Positions 46,585-57,899 of a stretch of 64,000 bases of DNA are shown here, one piece after another. Each line of letters opens with the position of its first letter. The first letter of the stretch is position 1. Where the stretch lies: assembly GCA_963281255.1 (NCBI GenBank), contig OY725491.1:1364001-1428000 (forward strand). Reading direction: 5' to 3'. The position numbers and the translations under genes are program-made. Below the pieces are notes generated by a model. It was given only the letters and a program-made list of their open reading frames with translations, was not told the DNA's origin and searched no databases. Source of the stretch: Aphrocallistes beatrix (Eukaryota; Porifera; Hexactinellida; Sceptrulophora; Aphrocallistidae).

Positions 46585-46905
46585 TCAATCTAGCCCTTTG
46601 TTGCTGCTTCCCATATTGCGTGTTATGTACAGCTGATACTGGTAGTCTCTGACCTCTTTCACCAGTATCGACTGTTCTTTAAGAAGGATATTTCTCTCCG
46701 TCATAAGTTTATAAATCTCCTGTTCACTTTTTAGCTCTTCATTGAGATCTCTCTGTTTGCGCTTGTGATAAGTGTCTCTATACTTCTCTCTTTTGCGGTT
46801 AAAAAAGTGTTTACACTTCTCTATATATTCATCCCTAGATATTCTCTGCTCAGCTAGATCTTTGTCAAGCTTTGAGAGAGAAATGATAGACATTGGGACT
46901 CTCAA
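46585..46905 (-). CDS. Small basic coiled-coil protein, paralogue 1 (bZIP-like, unclassified)
   Basis: 106 residues. Not a family I recognise. A conserved N-terminal block IISLSKLDKDLAEQRIS is followed by DEYIEKCKHFFNRKREKYRD, a basic stretch (YHKRKQR) and a leucine-containing helix likely to form a coiled coil. The order resembles a bZIP, but the invariant Asn/Arg pattern of the bZIP basic region is not present. It is clearly paralogous to 48631-48936: the shared pattern is LxKLDKxL, ISxxEYxExCxxFF, KRxKYRDxYxKRK, LVxE. That conservation, with many synonymous-looking changes, argues that both are real genes. Start could be Met1 or Met5; paralogy begins just after Met5. Confidence 0.6.
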   Translation of the reverse strand: MRVPMSIISLSKLDKDLAEQRISRDEYIEKCKHFFNRKREKYRDTYHKRKQRDLNEELKSEQEIYKLMTERNILLKEQSILVKEVRDYQYQLYITRNMGSSNKGLD

Positions 46906-48630
46906 GACTAACCGATTAGTATATTACAGTATTTATATTACAATCCTCTACTGTCTTAATATGTTAGAGAAAGCATGTAGGAGTCTCGGTTGGATAGAAC
47001 AACAGGAGTTTATGTTTTTTATAGGGCTAACATATTTATATATATGGTCCCCACCAGGAGTGATGATTTAAACATTATTATATCGTATGTAATAATGATA
47101 TGACAGCGATTCTAGAAATCTAATCATTATAAAAATGTGAGATTTGCTTGTATGCGTCAAAAGATATCCTTCCCAAAAGTCATTCAATATAATATATCGT
47201 ATTAATTAAATATAGGAAAGTGCATTGGACAATAAGAACTAACTGATGATGTTTGGATATATGTCACTGAGATATTGAGTAGCTAGCTTGGAATAGAAAC
47301 ATTAGCGTTTAGCAATTGAGCAATACAAATTTCTTTTGAGTCAAATTAAAGAACTAAGAATGCAATTTCAAAGATGACTCATCTTAATTTTTCAATAATT
47401 ATCTAATTCAAATAAACGATTGTTTGGACAATCGTTTATTTGAATTAGATGATTATAGTCAACTCAATGCATTCTAAACTGTAAAACCACTTAATCGGAA
47501 TAATCTCCTTGAAATTATTCACATTCAAATGAAGCTAATTTTTAAATTAATCTATTAATGGGACTAATTACTGGGATATTATTTTAGGTCACAAAACTTT
47601 TGCTTGAAATGTTTGAAAATAATAATATCGAAATAATTTCATAGCTGATAATACCAGTATAATTTGACAATTGTAATTTATTAATTAAAAACTATATTAA
47701 CTTAAAGTATTGCTATTTAATATAGGAAAACTGGTTAATTTTTTCCTTTTATATGATTAGATCACTATTAATTTGATAAAGCAGACACTATGAACACAAA
47801 AATGAAGATACATTCCAAGATGCATCCATGGTATTGACTTTTAGCATAAACGGGACACTGGATGAATGGAAATCAGGTCTTGCCACTAGCTGGCAAGCAA
47901 TACCAGTTAAATGAAATAACTTAATGAATTAACTAAAGTTAAATTTAAAACCAAGATTTATCCTAAAATCCTTCTATATCAGTAAACCAAGATTAGTTAA
48001 TCCGGCACGGCTTTATCTGCCAAACCGTTTAGTATTGCATACACAAGTTATACAAATCAATAATTATCAAATAATCATAAAATGTTAGTTACTTTGTGGA
48101 CATTCTAGTTTTTATTTTAAATTCACTCAATCAATATTGATAAGTGAATAGTTTAGTTATACTCAAGTCTTTTCTGAATTTTAAAAGAAAATAGAAAACT
48201 AAATTGTATTTTATTCAATTAGTGTTGCATGATATATCTAGTGTAGTAATATTGACCCGAATATTATATGGGGTCTAATTACTAATATTTTGAAAATGAT
48301 AGGTACAAATAAGAAATCTAATTTAAACAGCAAAGAATTGAAACAAAAATATTCATACAAATTAGAGCTTAAATATGTCAGATCTGAATAATATTTGTAG
48401 AATGCATTGATGCGCTCAAACAAGTGAACAGTTAAACACAGACACATATACAGTAAATGGAAACCACAATTAATTTAAAGGAGAAGCTCAAATTTCCTAT
48501 TCAGTATGTTAAAGAAGAAATTATCATTGTTCCTTTTAATTGACCATCATAAAACTAAATAGTAAAAATGCAATGAAACATTGTACTTGGGTTGAAGTAA
48601 ATCTCTGAAGAGAATAAGGGAGATGGGTAT
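46906..48630. other. Spacer between the two coiled-coil paralogues
   Basis: 1.7 kb, strongly AT-rich. Contains a perfect hairpin at 47401-47450 and no supportable gene. Confidence 0.45.
47401..47450. repeat. Perfect inverted repeat (23-bp arms, 4-nt loop)
   Basis: Arms 47401-47423 and 47428-47450 are fully complementary around TTGG, with an imperfect extension outward. Stem-loop of unknown function. Confidence 0.92.
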
Positions 48631-48936
48631 TTATGGTTTTAATGTGTAACAGTTGTTCCTCATTATATAATTATACATGTTTATCTCTCTAACGAGTTGG
48701 CTCCTCTCCTCCAGTAGCTTTTCTTTCTTCCTTTCTAAGTCAGACAGCTCTTTTTCATTCTTTCTATCTTCTATCTGGAATTTTGTCTTCCTCTTGTAGT
48801 ATACATCTCGATATTTCTGCCGCTTCATTGAGAAGAATTTGTTGCAATTTTCAACGTATTCCTCTTTACTAATGACTTTTTGGGTAAGCAACTTGTCAAG
48901 TTTTGCGAGTGGAATAATACCGGAGGTTACAGCCAT
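48631..48936 (-). CDS. Small basic coiled-coil protein, paralogue 2 (bZIP-like, unclassified)
   Basis: 101 residues, same architecture as 46585-46905. N-terminal IIPLAKLDKLLTQKVISKEE, then FFSMKRQKYRDVYYKRK and a charged helix with regularly spaced leucines (LSDLERKKEKLLEERSQLV). About 40-45% of aligned residues are identical by eye. The pair lies in tandem on one strand, 1.7 kb apart, indicating a local duplication. Nuclear DNA binding is a guess from the basic-plus-coiled-coil layout only. Confidence 0.6.
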   Translation of the reverse strand: MAVTSGIIPLAKLDKLLTQKVISKEEYVENCNKFFSMKRQKYRDVYYKRKTKFQIEDRKNEKELSDLERKKEKLLEERSQLVREINMYNYIMRNNCYTLKP

Positions 48937-51221
48937 TTTTTCATATAATAGTGAATTTGTGTTGTTTGATAATGAAGTATCAATTATTTTTAAATTTATA
49001 TCAGTAAAATATCACAATTTGTCCATGTATTTATACTTGTATATATACCATATTGCAATGTATATCTAAATTTAGATACTGCTATCATTATACGTATTGG
49101 ATCCTAAGAATAGAAGTAGTTAGAGTAAGATCTACTTGTTGCAGTTCTTTCTACTAAGTATTTTCCCCACATAATATTTTATTACAATTATCTGTACAGT
49201 ACAGGAATATACATAGAATTGAACGGAATATTATTATACAAGTAAAGTAGTGATTATGAGAAGTGAAGATTAGAATCTAGCCTTGCAATGAGCATACCTA
49301 TTTCAAGTAATGAATCCCAGAATCCAACACTAGATTATCAACATTTGAGAAATAGATCACAGAATATGTTCTCTCGCACGCATTTATACTATCCACTCTA
49401 GTAATTTTTCAATTCTCTCAAATAAAAAGTTATTTTCTCCACTATGAATATTCTTATTGGTTATGATGTAAAATAACACTAATTTGAACACAAACGTCTA
49501 TAAACTATGCACTCTAGCTCCATACGTCAATACTTTATGATTACCTGGTGAATCGTCATGCCATATGTGTAGTTGGAATTCAAAGAATTGAGTTTAAAAC
49601 CTTGCATAATTATATACATACAAGTAATAACTAAATTCATCTCTTTCATAATTGCGTATCCACAACCTTAGCATAGATAGACTACTCCACAGGTAAGACA
49701 CCAGGTATTAAGATCATTGTGTATCAGAAACCAATAAATCCACAGACATGAGCTTACATCATACGATTCAGGAGAACAATGGATTCAAAAAATGTAAAAA
49801 TAAAACAGTGTACTCTGCACAATAATAAGAAAATAACTTACATATGTGATTGTCTAACCTTTGGTCTACCTAGTTCGGAACTTTGAAATCGGTATACAAT
49901 CAGTCGAGTTGCATAATGACCAAACCATATAAGGGCATATGTACGTATATCAAATCAGCTTAAATAGAATAAATAGTATACATCCAGTAGAATAATTGCA
50001 AACCATCCTAAGTCTTCAGGAATCGAACAATTTACAATATCTTGGCTATTTTCTAAACTAACACAGTCCACTCTCTTATCTATCTATCTTTTCATGTTGA
50101 ATATCACTGCTTGAATCCTTCAATGCACAAAATATTACAAATCACAAACATAAAATAGAAAATACGATTATATACAAACTTAAAGTTTCAAAGCTGAAAG
50201 TATCTAAATGATTGATTCTCAAACCGAGTTGAATATATAGCTAGCTCTATATTTAGTCGTTTCTGTGAGAGTAAGCAGACTCAAGGGATCTAGTTATATT
50301 CGTAAAAGTACCTTTCCAATAAGAAAAAGCATTTTATTCAAGAATTTGCTGATGAAAATACTGCTAAATTATACTACTTTAAAGAGCAAGCTGTACCATT
50401 TGGAATTAAGATTTAAATACAATCATTTAACTCAATATCCCACTGTTTAAAACCTCAACATTACACTACTGCAGAGAACCATGAATAATATAACGATTCA
50501 ACTGTTTGAATGTTGACATAGGATAGAAGCATAGCATGTGAGAACATGGATATCTTGATTCTGATAGAAATTACATAAGATACACTGAGGAGACCTCTAT
50601 GAAGTAAGGTGCTTAATCAATCATTGTAGTATATTCATTTTTGTTAATTATGCTGGTATTTATTAAGTCGAATTTGGTAAAGGATGAGAAAGCGACTTTG
50701 GATATTCGATTTGTTGACACGGAAAACGTATTTAACCATTCCGAATAGGCCAAAATACATTTATGAATTGTGAGTATTCTTTCGTATTATTTAATCCCCG
50801 AAACTATTAACAAAATCAGATTAACAAAGTTACGTTTGTTAACACAATCTAGTAAGTAAAATCTAAAGTTATTCTGAACGTAACTTGGTTTAATAGAGTG
50901 CGTTATTCCGCAGCTAAACTGCTAAGTATATGTACCGAATTTAAAACAGTTGTGCTAGTAAGTCAGAGGCTAATATTCCAACATAATCTGGATAAATTTC
51001 TTTCACCAAATAATCGGGGGAGCAAAATTATCCTACTCTCTTCCATTTTTCAATGTAATGCAGATCGGAAAATTAAAATCACATTAATAAGAATCTAATC
51101 TATAAATCACCATTTAAAGGCAATAATAATATAGCAATAATCAAGTTAACATGGCATTGATAATACATCGATTAATACATCGATCTAATTCGCTAATTCG
51201 CACTACTAACGTCCCAGTTGG
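48937..51221. other. Intergenic, AT-rich
   Basis: 2.3 kb without a gene or element that I can support. Frames of about 60 codons are expected by chance. Confidence 0.45.
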
Positions 51222-52628
51222 CTAGTCGTCTTCAGGGGGTGGAGGGGGGATGTAATCGTAGAACGTGTCCTCATGGATAGGCGTATTGTTAACAACTCCA
51301 GCTCTGACTTTGGAATACTTCATACTTTTACCTGACGATAGTTTCTTTCTTATTTTCGTAACTGACTTGATGCACACGGCTATGAACATGCAAAGTAAAC
51401 AAACTACTGAAGATGCAGCGAAAAACCCTCCGTAGCGTAAAAACTTTTGAAATGGTGACAGGGAATTTCCGGCTAGCGAAACGCAAGTTGAAGTAGAATT
51501 CCAGCCTAGAGCATCTCTCTGCTTTTTAGAAACGGAAACGAGAACGAAATAGTAGCAGGATTCCATTTTATAAGCGTTCGGGTTGGATCTAGCGAATGAA
51601 TGCATCAGCGGGAGTTCAGGGGGTAAGAACGTGCGCTGGATGAAAGGAATGGGATTCTTACTTGAAATTGATTCCATTTGAGAGTTCAAATCTTCAGGGG
51701 TAACTTTTTCAACTGCCGGCGTTTGTTTCATATCGTCTCCATTGCTACTCCCATCTAACTCCATAGGATAGGCGAGAAGTATGTACTTTCCGATGCTATC
51801 TCCTTCTTCCACAGGTTCTAGGAAAATTGCTAGCTTTTCTCGCAGCGCATTGAATGAACTAACGTGTGTGTTAAGTTTAGGCTGAGGAGGTGACGGTACG
51901 TGGATTTGCTCGGTTTGAAACTGGATGTCGGTCAGGAGAACGTCTATAATTCGAGTTGATTCCTCCTCTCGGCCTAGAATCTCGCACGTATACTCAGTGT
52001 TCGGACGTAGCCCACTCAAACTTAGTCTCTCTTCAGATCCTATTACAGTGCGCCATTCTAAGACCTCAGAGCCACGCTTGCCTAGCTTTTCACTGTATGC
52101 CCCTTCGCCCGCGCAGTTTATCGTGATGTCGACATCTTTCTGCTCGCCGGTCGAGTAGAGCGTGAGTGTGACATCTTCGGGATGCGTTGTGGTGCGAAGT
52201 AGACGGTAGCTACTCTGTGAATTCCTGACTGCTTCTTTGGAAATAGGGTAACGGAGAGACTTTGTACAATTGCGAATAATTTCTGTTTTTCTTTCGTCAA
52301 CCGAACACACTCTTATAAACGCGAAGTCGTTTTTTAGATGGACACTTTTGAGGAAAAAGGTTTTCGTTTTCTCGTCTGCATCTGTGTTGTAGGAGAGTTG
52401 TAAGCGAGGGTTTGTGTGTGCAGCGAGTCTGTCTTTAGAGAAGCGAGCTTCTACGTAGAATCCGTCGTGATACACGTCGAAAGGGAACTGCCAGTCTACC
52501 GATAAATCTAAACTTCTCAATTCTGAGTTGACCAATATGGGCTGGAAACTAGCAACGTACGGAGAAATAAATTGAGACAGGGCTGGTGTAACGGTTGAGA
52601 AAATGTAGAATAAGATAAAAGCAATCAT
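51222..52628 (-). CDS. Single-exon type I membrane protein, paralogue A (family not recognised)
   Basis: 468 residues. Signal peptide at about 1-18 (MIAFILFYIFSTVTPALSQ), an ectodomain of about 380 residues with beta-sandwich, fibronectin-III-like character (for example LSLSGLRPNTEYTCEI), one TM helix at about 401-423, and a 45-residue tail ending DYIPPPPPEDD. The proline run could bind profilin, EVH1 or SH3 domains, and nearby tyrosines (TFYDY) could be phosphorylated. It is homologous to 54182-56062 over the last two-thirds of the ectodomain: both have FxFIxVCSV, NC, VLEWRT, LxGLxPxTxYxC, IHxxxPPxP, PFIQ and CYYFxL in that order. The paralogue's first 150 residues have no counterpart here. 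Function unknown; a surface receptor or adhesion role is inference. Confidence 0.85.
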   Translation of the reverse strand: MIAFILFYIFSTVTPALSQFISPYVASFQPILVNSELRSLDLSVDWQFPFDVYHDGFYVEARFSKDRLAAHTNPRLQLSYNTDADEKTKTFFLKSVHLKNDFAFIRVCSVDERKTEIIRNCTKSLRYPISKEAVRNSQSSYRLLRTTTHPEDVTLTLYSTGEQKDVDITINCAGEGAYSEKLGKRGSEVLEWRTVIGSEERLSLSGLRPNTEYTCEILGREEESTRIIDVLLTDIQFQTEQIHVPSPPQPKLNTHVSSFNALREKLAIFLEPVEEGDSIGKYILLAYPMELDGSSNGDDMKQTPAVEKVTPEDLNSQMESISSKNPIPFIQRTFLPPELPLMHSFARSNPNAYKMESCYYFVLVSVSKKQRDALGWNSTSTCVSLAGNSLSPFQKFLRYGGFFAASSVVCLLCMFIAVCIKSVTKIRKKLSSGKSMKYSKVRAGVVNNTPIHEDTFYDYIPPPPPEDD

Positions 52629-53115
52629 GGCTTAATCATCAATTTTAAAACTTGATGACTTTTCAAATTTTGTAATTTTGCATAATTCATTCCGAGAGAA
52701 TAACTTGTGAACTCATTTTCTGTTCTGGCCAATCGAATTACTGAATGGAAATTGAATGTAATAATTTTAGAAAATTCGGATAAAATGACATTACGAAACT
52801 GCATAGAAAGAGGAAGTGAAATTAGAGGAAAATTTAATTAAATATTATATAATTTTTATGAAATCTGCTTGAAGGGTTACGTGTTTTATGATCAAATTAA
52901 TTAATTTTGGGAAGAGCAAGATCTGCAAATATGATCATATACGTAAAATAAAATAAAATGGAATTAAATAAATTTCTGAATCAATTTATAAAGCAAAAAA
53001 AATTCAGTCAATTAAAAAGTCAAGAACAATAGAAGTTGTCCGCAAAGAAAAACCAATAATTAATCTGAAATTCTAGACGAATTGTGTCTTATATAAGTAC
53101 GTACCAGCTAGCTAA

Positions 53116-53195
53116 CTGAGGAGCCTTATAAAATATAACGAGTATTTATAGATTCCCACAATAGAATATTTTGAAACCTAATCTGTTTTAAACAG
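53116..53195 (+). repeat. Promoter-like direct repeat, copy 1
   Basis: Shares CTGAGGAGC, a TATA-like stretch, ATTCCCACAAT and GAAACC in order with 53642-53720. It has TTATAAAATATAA. Confidence 0.6.
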
Positions 53196-53641
53196 CCGTA
53201 GTTTGAACCATTATTAAATATTAAATTATTTAAATAATTTATTATATTTTAGATAGTCAAAATAAAATGATCTAACACCTGAGATCGGAGAAAGAAGATG
53301 GAAAAAGGAATTTGTTGAATTAAACACGTTTAGATTAAATAACACGAACTTTAGATTTTAAATCTATTTTGATACTTAATTTAGTAATTTGAGAAATATA
53401 TTTTTCTGTGAATTTGATCCTCTTGTTGAGCTTATAATAATCAATCGAGTGGGAAGACAAAGCAACAGATAAATTCAAATGAATATTGAATTGAATGTTT
53501 TCAAATTATTTAAACAAATGTTATTAAATTTTAACGCAAATAATAATTTTAAAAATAAAATAACTAATGAACTAACCCATTCACAAGTACAATGATAACA
53601 ATAACATTGGTATTAATGACAATTTTAAATTGATTGGTTTG

Positions 53642-53720
53642 CTGAGGAGCATTTATATACTACCTTCAGCTATAGAATTCCCACAATCAGTATAAATATA
53701 GAAACCGATTTCCATTTTAA
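53642..53720 (+). repeat. Promoter-like direct repeat, copy 2
   Basis: CTGAGGAGC, TTCCCACAATCAG, TATAAATATAGAAACC. The TATA-like TATAAATATA is at 53691-53700. It lies nearer the plus-strand paralogue, 480 bp before its start. Confidence 0.6.
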
Positions 53721-54181
53721 GCTTTCTAATAAACTAAAGAGGAATACAACTCTACTCTTCTACAACTCAAGAAAAACTTTAATTAATTGAAGAAATAATA
53801 TCTCAACTTCCTGAACATAAAAAATTAACGCCATTTTTTGAAATATTTAAAACTAAATATCTCCTACTTAAATAGCAATTAATAAATGAACAATTTTGAA
53901 ATGAGCAATATGTGTTGCGTCTCCTTATTTATCCTCTCTGTTAAGACCGCGGGAGATATCGATTTCTCTCAACATTATTAATATTAACTAAGTTAATTCT
54001 TACAAGTATTTGATGAAAAATCACTGTCAGAGTTGCACATTTTAAAAATTACCTTGATTACTAAATCAGTTAAGCATTTTTACGTAATTAAAGCTGTAAT
54101 ACCATTGGTCAGTAATAACTCAAGTATTTCATTGCGATCGATTTCATTTTAAAATAAACCCGAAAATTTGAGAATTCAAAA

Positions 54182-56062
54182 ATGTTTTTGAACCCCGCAA
54201 CCCTTCTATTCCTACTCTTCTCGTTCTGCTCTGTCCAAGCTAACGGCCAGAGGAAACATCGTTTCGGACATCTTCACGACAATTTCCCAATAATCTCCCA
54301 TTTACGCCCGGACACACAAAACAGTCATCTAGCCTGGGTGTACTGGACGTTTAATCGCTCTCCGAAGACGTACGAAAGATTCGAGCTCTATGATTGCTAT
54401 TATAATGAAACGTATCAAGAAACTAACACAGTCCCCAATGCTGAGATATTAGCGAGGGTGCCTACTACGCACTTTGAAGCCATCATCAAGAATATGCCCG
54501 AAACGAAAAGACCTTGTGTCATTGTATGTGCTATTTTAAAAGAAAACTTGGCTTCGTGTAGCAAGAAATTCGCATGCTTCAACACAAAATATACAATTCC
54601 CACCGGTTCGATGAGGTCGATGACACCTCGAGTAGCTCCTATCATGGTCAAGGCGGGAAGGGAGTTTGACCATCTCCAGATATCTTGGAGGTTCCCTTTT
54701 TCAAATGCAAAAATCTCTTCTTTCCTTATTGATATAAACTACGGTAGTGACATGAGTTATCAGAGTATCGATGAGATGCTGCGTATAACTGAAATTGTAC
54801 AGTCGACGGACACTAGGGTGGATATAAGGTTGGATCCAAGTCAAATTGATACTGAAAAGTTTGTATTCATCAAAGTTTGCTCTGTCATGAGAATGAGACA
54901 TAGAGAACACAAAAACTGCAGTGACCAGATAGTGGTACCATTGTCTGAGGTAGAAGAGTACTTGCAAGAGGATATGGCCGTTGAGATCACAGGCACACGA
55001 GCACATATACATTCCGCGAATGTTATGCTAGGTGAAGCAATGGAGAATCGCAACACATCTGAACTGAGTGTGATGTGCGTAGCGGACCATGAGACTGATA
55101 GGGTGCAGGGAATGAGCCCGCGTGTTTTGGAGTGGAGGACGTCGAATATGCGCGGGAATATTCTGAACCTAGAAGGTCTCAACCCTGGCACTGGGTACAG
55201 ATGCAGTATACAAGCCAAGCCATTAGCTGACTCACTCGTCTTCACAATATACGCCAAGCGAGATTTCACATTCCGTACCAAGTCTATTCACATCGAGCGC
55301 CCCCCTACCCCTGTGCTATCTGGCAGTCAATACTCGCTAGAAGGGAACCAGATCTTACACCCGTTCAGTGTCCAGCTAGAGCCGACTACTCCGCAGGTTG
55401 AAATCCGCTATTACATACTCGTGGCATGGCCAGAGTCGGTCAAAATACCTGAAAAGATCAACAAAGCTAGTCTGGCGTCAGTTTCTGAAACTGGAGAGAA
55501 GACAGTTCCCTTCATACAAGAAATCTTAAAACCGGATACGCTACCCTTGGAATATATGTTTGATTTCGTTGTGAATAAGAAAGCATACAAACAAGGAGAA
55601 TGCTACTACTTCATTCTAGCTGTAGTACCATTCGAAGCGAACGATACGCAGCCATTCAGCACAAGCAACAGATGTATAAAGTTCTCCTACACAGAGGCTA
55701 AGGCCACGGGTATGAGCGAAAGAATGAAGAAGCTTGGCCTGGTTTCTATTGCGCTCGTGACAGCAGCAATGCTAGTGTGTGTGCTGATGGTAATGGTCTG
55801 TGTGGTGTGGAAACTAAGGGTTTGGATGGAACAATCCAATAATGAGAGTGGATTAGAGAATGGTGGTGAGTTAGACAAAGTTTTGAGTCTCTGGGATAAA
55901 GTAAGGGGGAAGGGGCAATATCGAAAGGAAGATGTTAAGGAAGTATCACTGAATGAGCCAAAAGTTCGCAAGGTATTTCTCGCAGACAGCGATACTTGCG
56001 CGTCTACGCCTGAAAAAGCTCCTCTTATCAGCCAAGCTAATAATGACTATTACAGCGACTGA
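54182..56062 (+). CDS. Single-exon type I membrane protein, paralogue B (family not recognised)
   Basis: 626 residues. Signal peptide at about 1-21 (MFLNPATLLFLLFSFCSVQA). The ectodomain seems to have an extra N-terminal module (about 25-150, Cys-containing, HLAWVYWTFNRSP and KRPCVIVCAILKENLASCSK) followed by the region shared with paralogue A (HLQISWRFPF, FVFIKVCSV, RVLEWRTSN, LEGLNPGTGYRCSI, PFIQEILKP, ECYYFILAVVPF). TM helix at about 518-545 and an 80-residue tail with acidic and basic clusters, ending NNDYYSD. Fold appearance is fibronectin-III-like, but no motif fixes a family. Head-to-head with paralogue A, 1.55 kb apart. Several N-glycosylation sequons. Role unknown; cell-surface recognition is plausible. 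Confidence 0.85.
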   Translation: MFLNPATLLFLLFSFCSVQANGQRKHRFGHLHDNFPIISHLRPDTQNSHLAWVYWTFNRSPKTYERFELYDCYYNETYQETNTVPNAEILARVPTTHFEAIIKNMPETKRPCVIVCAILKENLASCSKKFACFNTKYTIPTGSMRSMTPRVAPIMVKAGREFDHLQISWRFPFSNAKISSFLIDINYGSDMSYQSIDEMLRITEIVQSTDTRVDIRLDPSQIDTEKFVFIKVCSVMRMRHREHKNCSDQIVVPLSEVEEYLQEDMAVEITGTRAHIHSANVMLGEAMENRNTSELSVMCVADHETDRVQGMSPRVLEWRTSNMRGNILNLEGLNPGTGYRCSIQAKPLADSLVFTIYAKRDFTFRTKSIHIERPPTPVLSGSQYSLEGNQILHPFSVQLEPTTPQVEIRYYILVAWPESVKIPEKINKASLASVSETGEKTVPFIQEILKPDTLPLEYMFDFVVNKKAYKQGECYYFILAVVPFEANDTQPFSTSNRCIKFSYTEAKATGMSERMKKLGLVSIALVTAAMLVCVLMVMVCVVWKLRVWMEQSNNESGLENGGELDKVLSLWDKVRGKGQYRKEDVKEVSLNEPKVRKVFLADSDTCASTPEKAPLISQANNDYYSD

Positions 56063-57899
56063 GGTGAAGTTACTACTTTGATTTATTCCTACACAATACG
56101 TTATATTAAATCAAGTGCATTTTATTAGTTAGAAACTTAAATGATAATCAAAATGGGCGTTTTAACATGGTAAAATGGATAAATGCTGATGAAAACACTT
56201 TTACCAGATAAAAACCATTTTTGAGTGCGACTGAACATTCATTGAATTGCTTATTCAGCAGACGAAATGTATACGTACAGTATCTAAGACCATGGTGTAT
56301 TCCTGTATCTTCATTATACCTCTTACACGTAAGAATATTCAGATCCAGGGGCCTTATTCACTACATTCTTTGAATTATTCAGAGAATCCATTAAGAATTC
56401 TTTACTATAAAATTCTTAACGAATTAGAAGAATTTGTATTTAAGAATTCTAGCGAATACCAATAAATTCTTAGAATCTGACGTAGGAGCCCCAAATTGCT
56501 TTGTGAAAATTATACTAGAATAAACTAGGTGTATTAGTAAGATTTAGTTCTAAATCAAGAGCTAAATGAACCGAATTTTAATAAAATGATTATAACCATT
56601 CAAATAAATACTAATAGACTTGTGGGAGATTTGGAGATGCTCTCATTAACTTAATAATTAATATTTAAAATGTTCTTCCCAAACCTAATCTCTCCTTTTG
56701 GAAGTTTCGTGGAATAACTACAATGATGTATATTAGTATATTTCTAAATTAGATTTAAAGAGACACAATTAATGCAATAGTGTAGAGTCAAAATACATTT
56801 TGACACGGGTACAGAGATATCAACTTTGTGCTCCAACAATAACACACTTATACAATGACAGACTTATTTTTTGTTTACAAAAACAAGATTATTCAGGGAA
56901 GTTCAGAAAATAGTCAAAATAAGTTTATACCCTGATTTGTGCAAGATTTCTGATAAACTATTAAATTGATTAATAACAGTAGAGATGCGCAATCAATGCT
57001 TATAAGCACTGACAACATCCACAGGTCAAATTTAACTAATCACATTAGGATTAATTAGTTAATTGTTAGAGAAATCCCTTACGCATGCAAAGGTAATTGA
57101 ACTTTAGGGTTTGTCTACAAAAGAGATCATTTCTATTTTTTTCAATATCAAAACAAAATACACTTTAATCCAATATACTACTAATTGTATTAGCATTGGG
57201 ATTGGAGGTTGATTATAATATAAGCTAAATTGAAAGAGGCATTTCACTTTCAATTCATTCTTATGGATTATAATAAAATAGGAAGAGCGCTCTTAATTTA
57301 TAAGACTTTTACTGCTTACAGGACACACAAATCCTTTTTTTATTGCAAAAAAATGTTAAGAAACAGAATATTTTCACATTCTCCTAAGCATCTAAATCCA
57401 TTTCAATCCAAGATATAATTATTCGCTTTGAAAAAAACTTCAATAAGACTGCTTCACAAATCAAAGAGAATTCACGAAACCAAATATTTCAAGGACAGAG
57501 TTTAATTAATTCCTACAACATATTGCATAAGATTACTAATGAGATTTGCTAGATTTCTGCATTCCCTGGAATATTGAGTAGGAGTTTTGGCGGACGCGTG
57601 ATTGTTGCAAAATTTTATATTTCCAGAGTGTAAAACACAGCCCAATACATCATAATAGCAGTAGTATACAGAGCGATATTTTGTTTTTAACTATGATCGA
57701 ATGAGAAAAAGATTAAAAGCACCTGCACACAGAAGTATAGTACAGGATGGGAAGCTGTTGCAGTGATTATAACCTCATGCACAATAAGTTCATAAGAGAA
57801 ATATGTGAAGACATAAGCTTTTGCAGAAATCACAATCGAATCACAATCACGAGTCATGCCACGGGAAATTCTGGTCTGATTAGACAACGCAGGTGGTTG
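56063..57899. other. Intergenic, AT-rich
   Basis: 1.8 kb between paralogue B and URI1 3' ends. A stretch near 56360-56470 is rich in GAATTC/AAGAATTCT words but shows no clear element ends. No gene supported. Confidence 0.45.

Larger units (their letters stand above)
52629..54181. other. Divergent promoter region of the paralogous membrane-protein pair
   Basis: 1.55 kb, very AT-rich. Contains two direct copies of an approximately 80-bp segment (53116-53195 and 53642-53720) with TATA-like sequences. No gene seen. Confidence 0.5.

Noticed and set aside
54415..55971. Several minus-strand frames of 78-146 codons
   Set aside because: Antisense shadows of the plus-strand membrane protein, which has a signal peptide, TM helix and a paralogue.
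57230..57418. 62-codon plus-strand frame upstream of URI1's 3' end
   Set aside because: Low-complexity AT-rich translation with no motif or paralogue.
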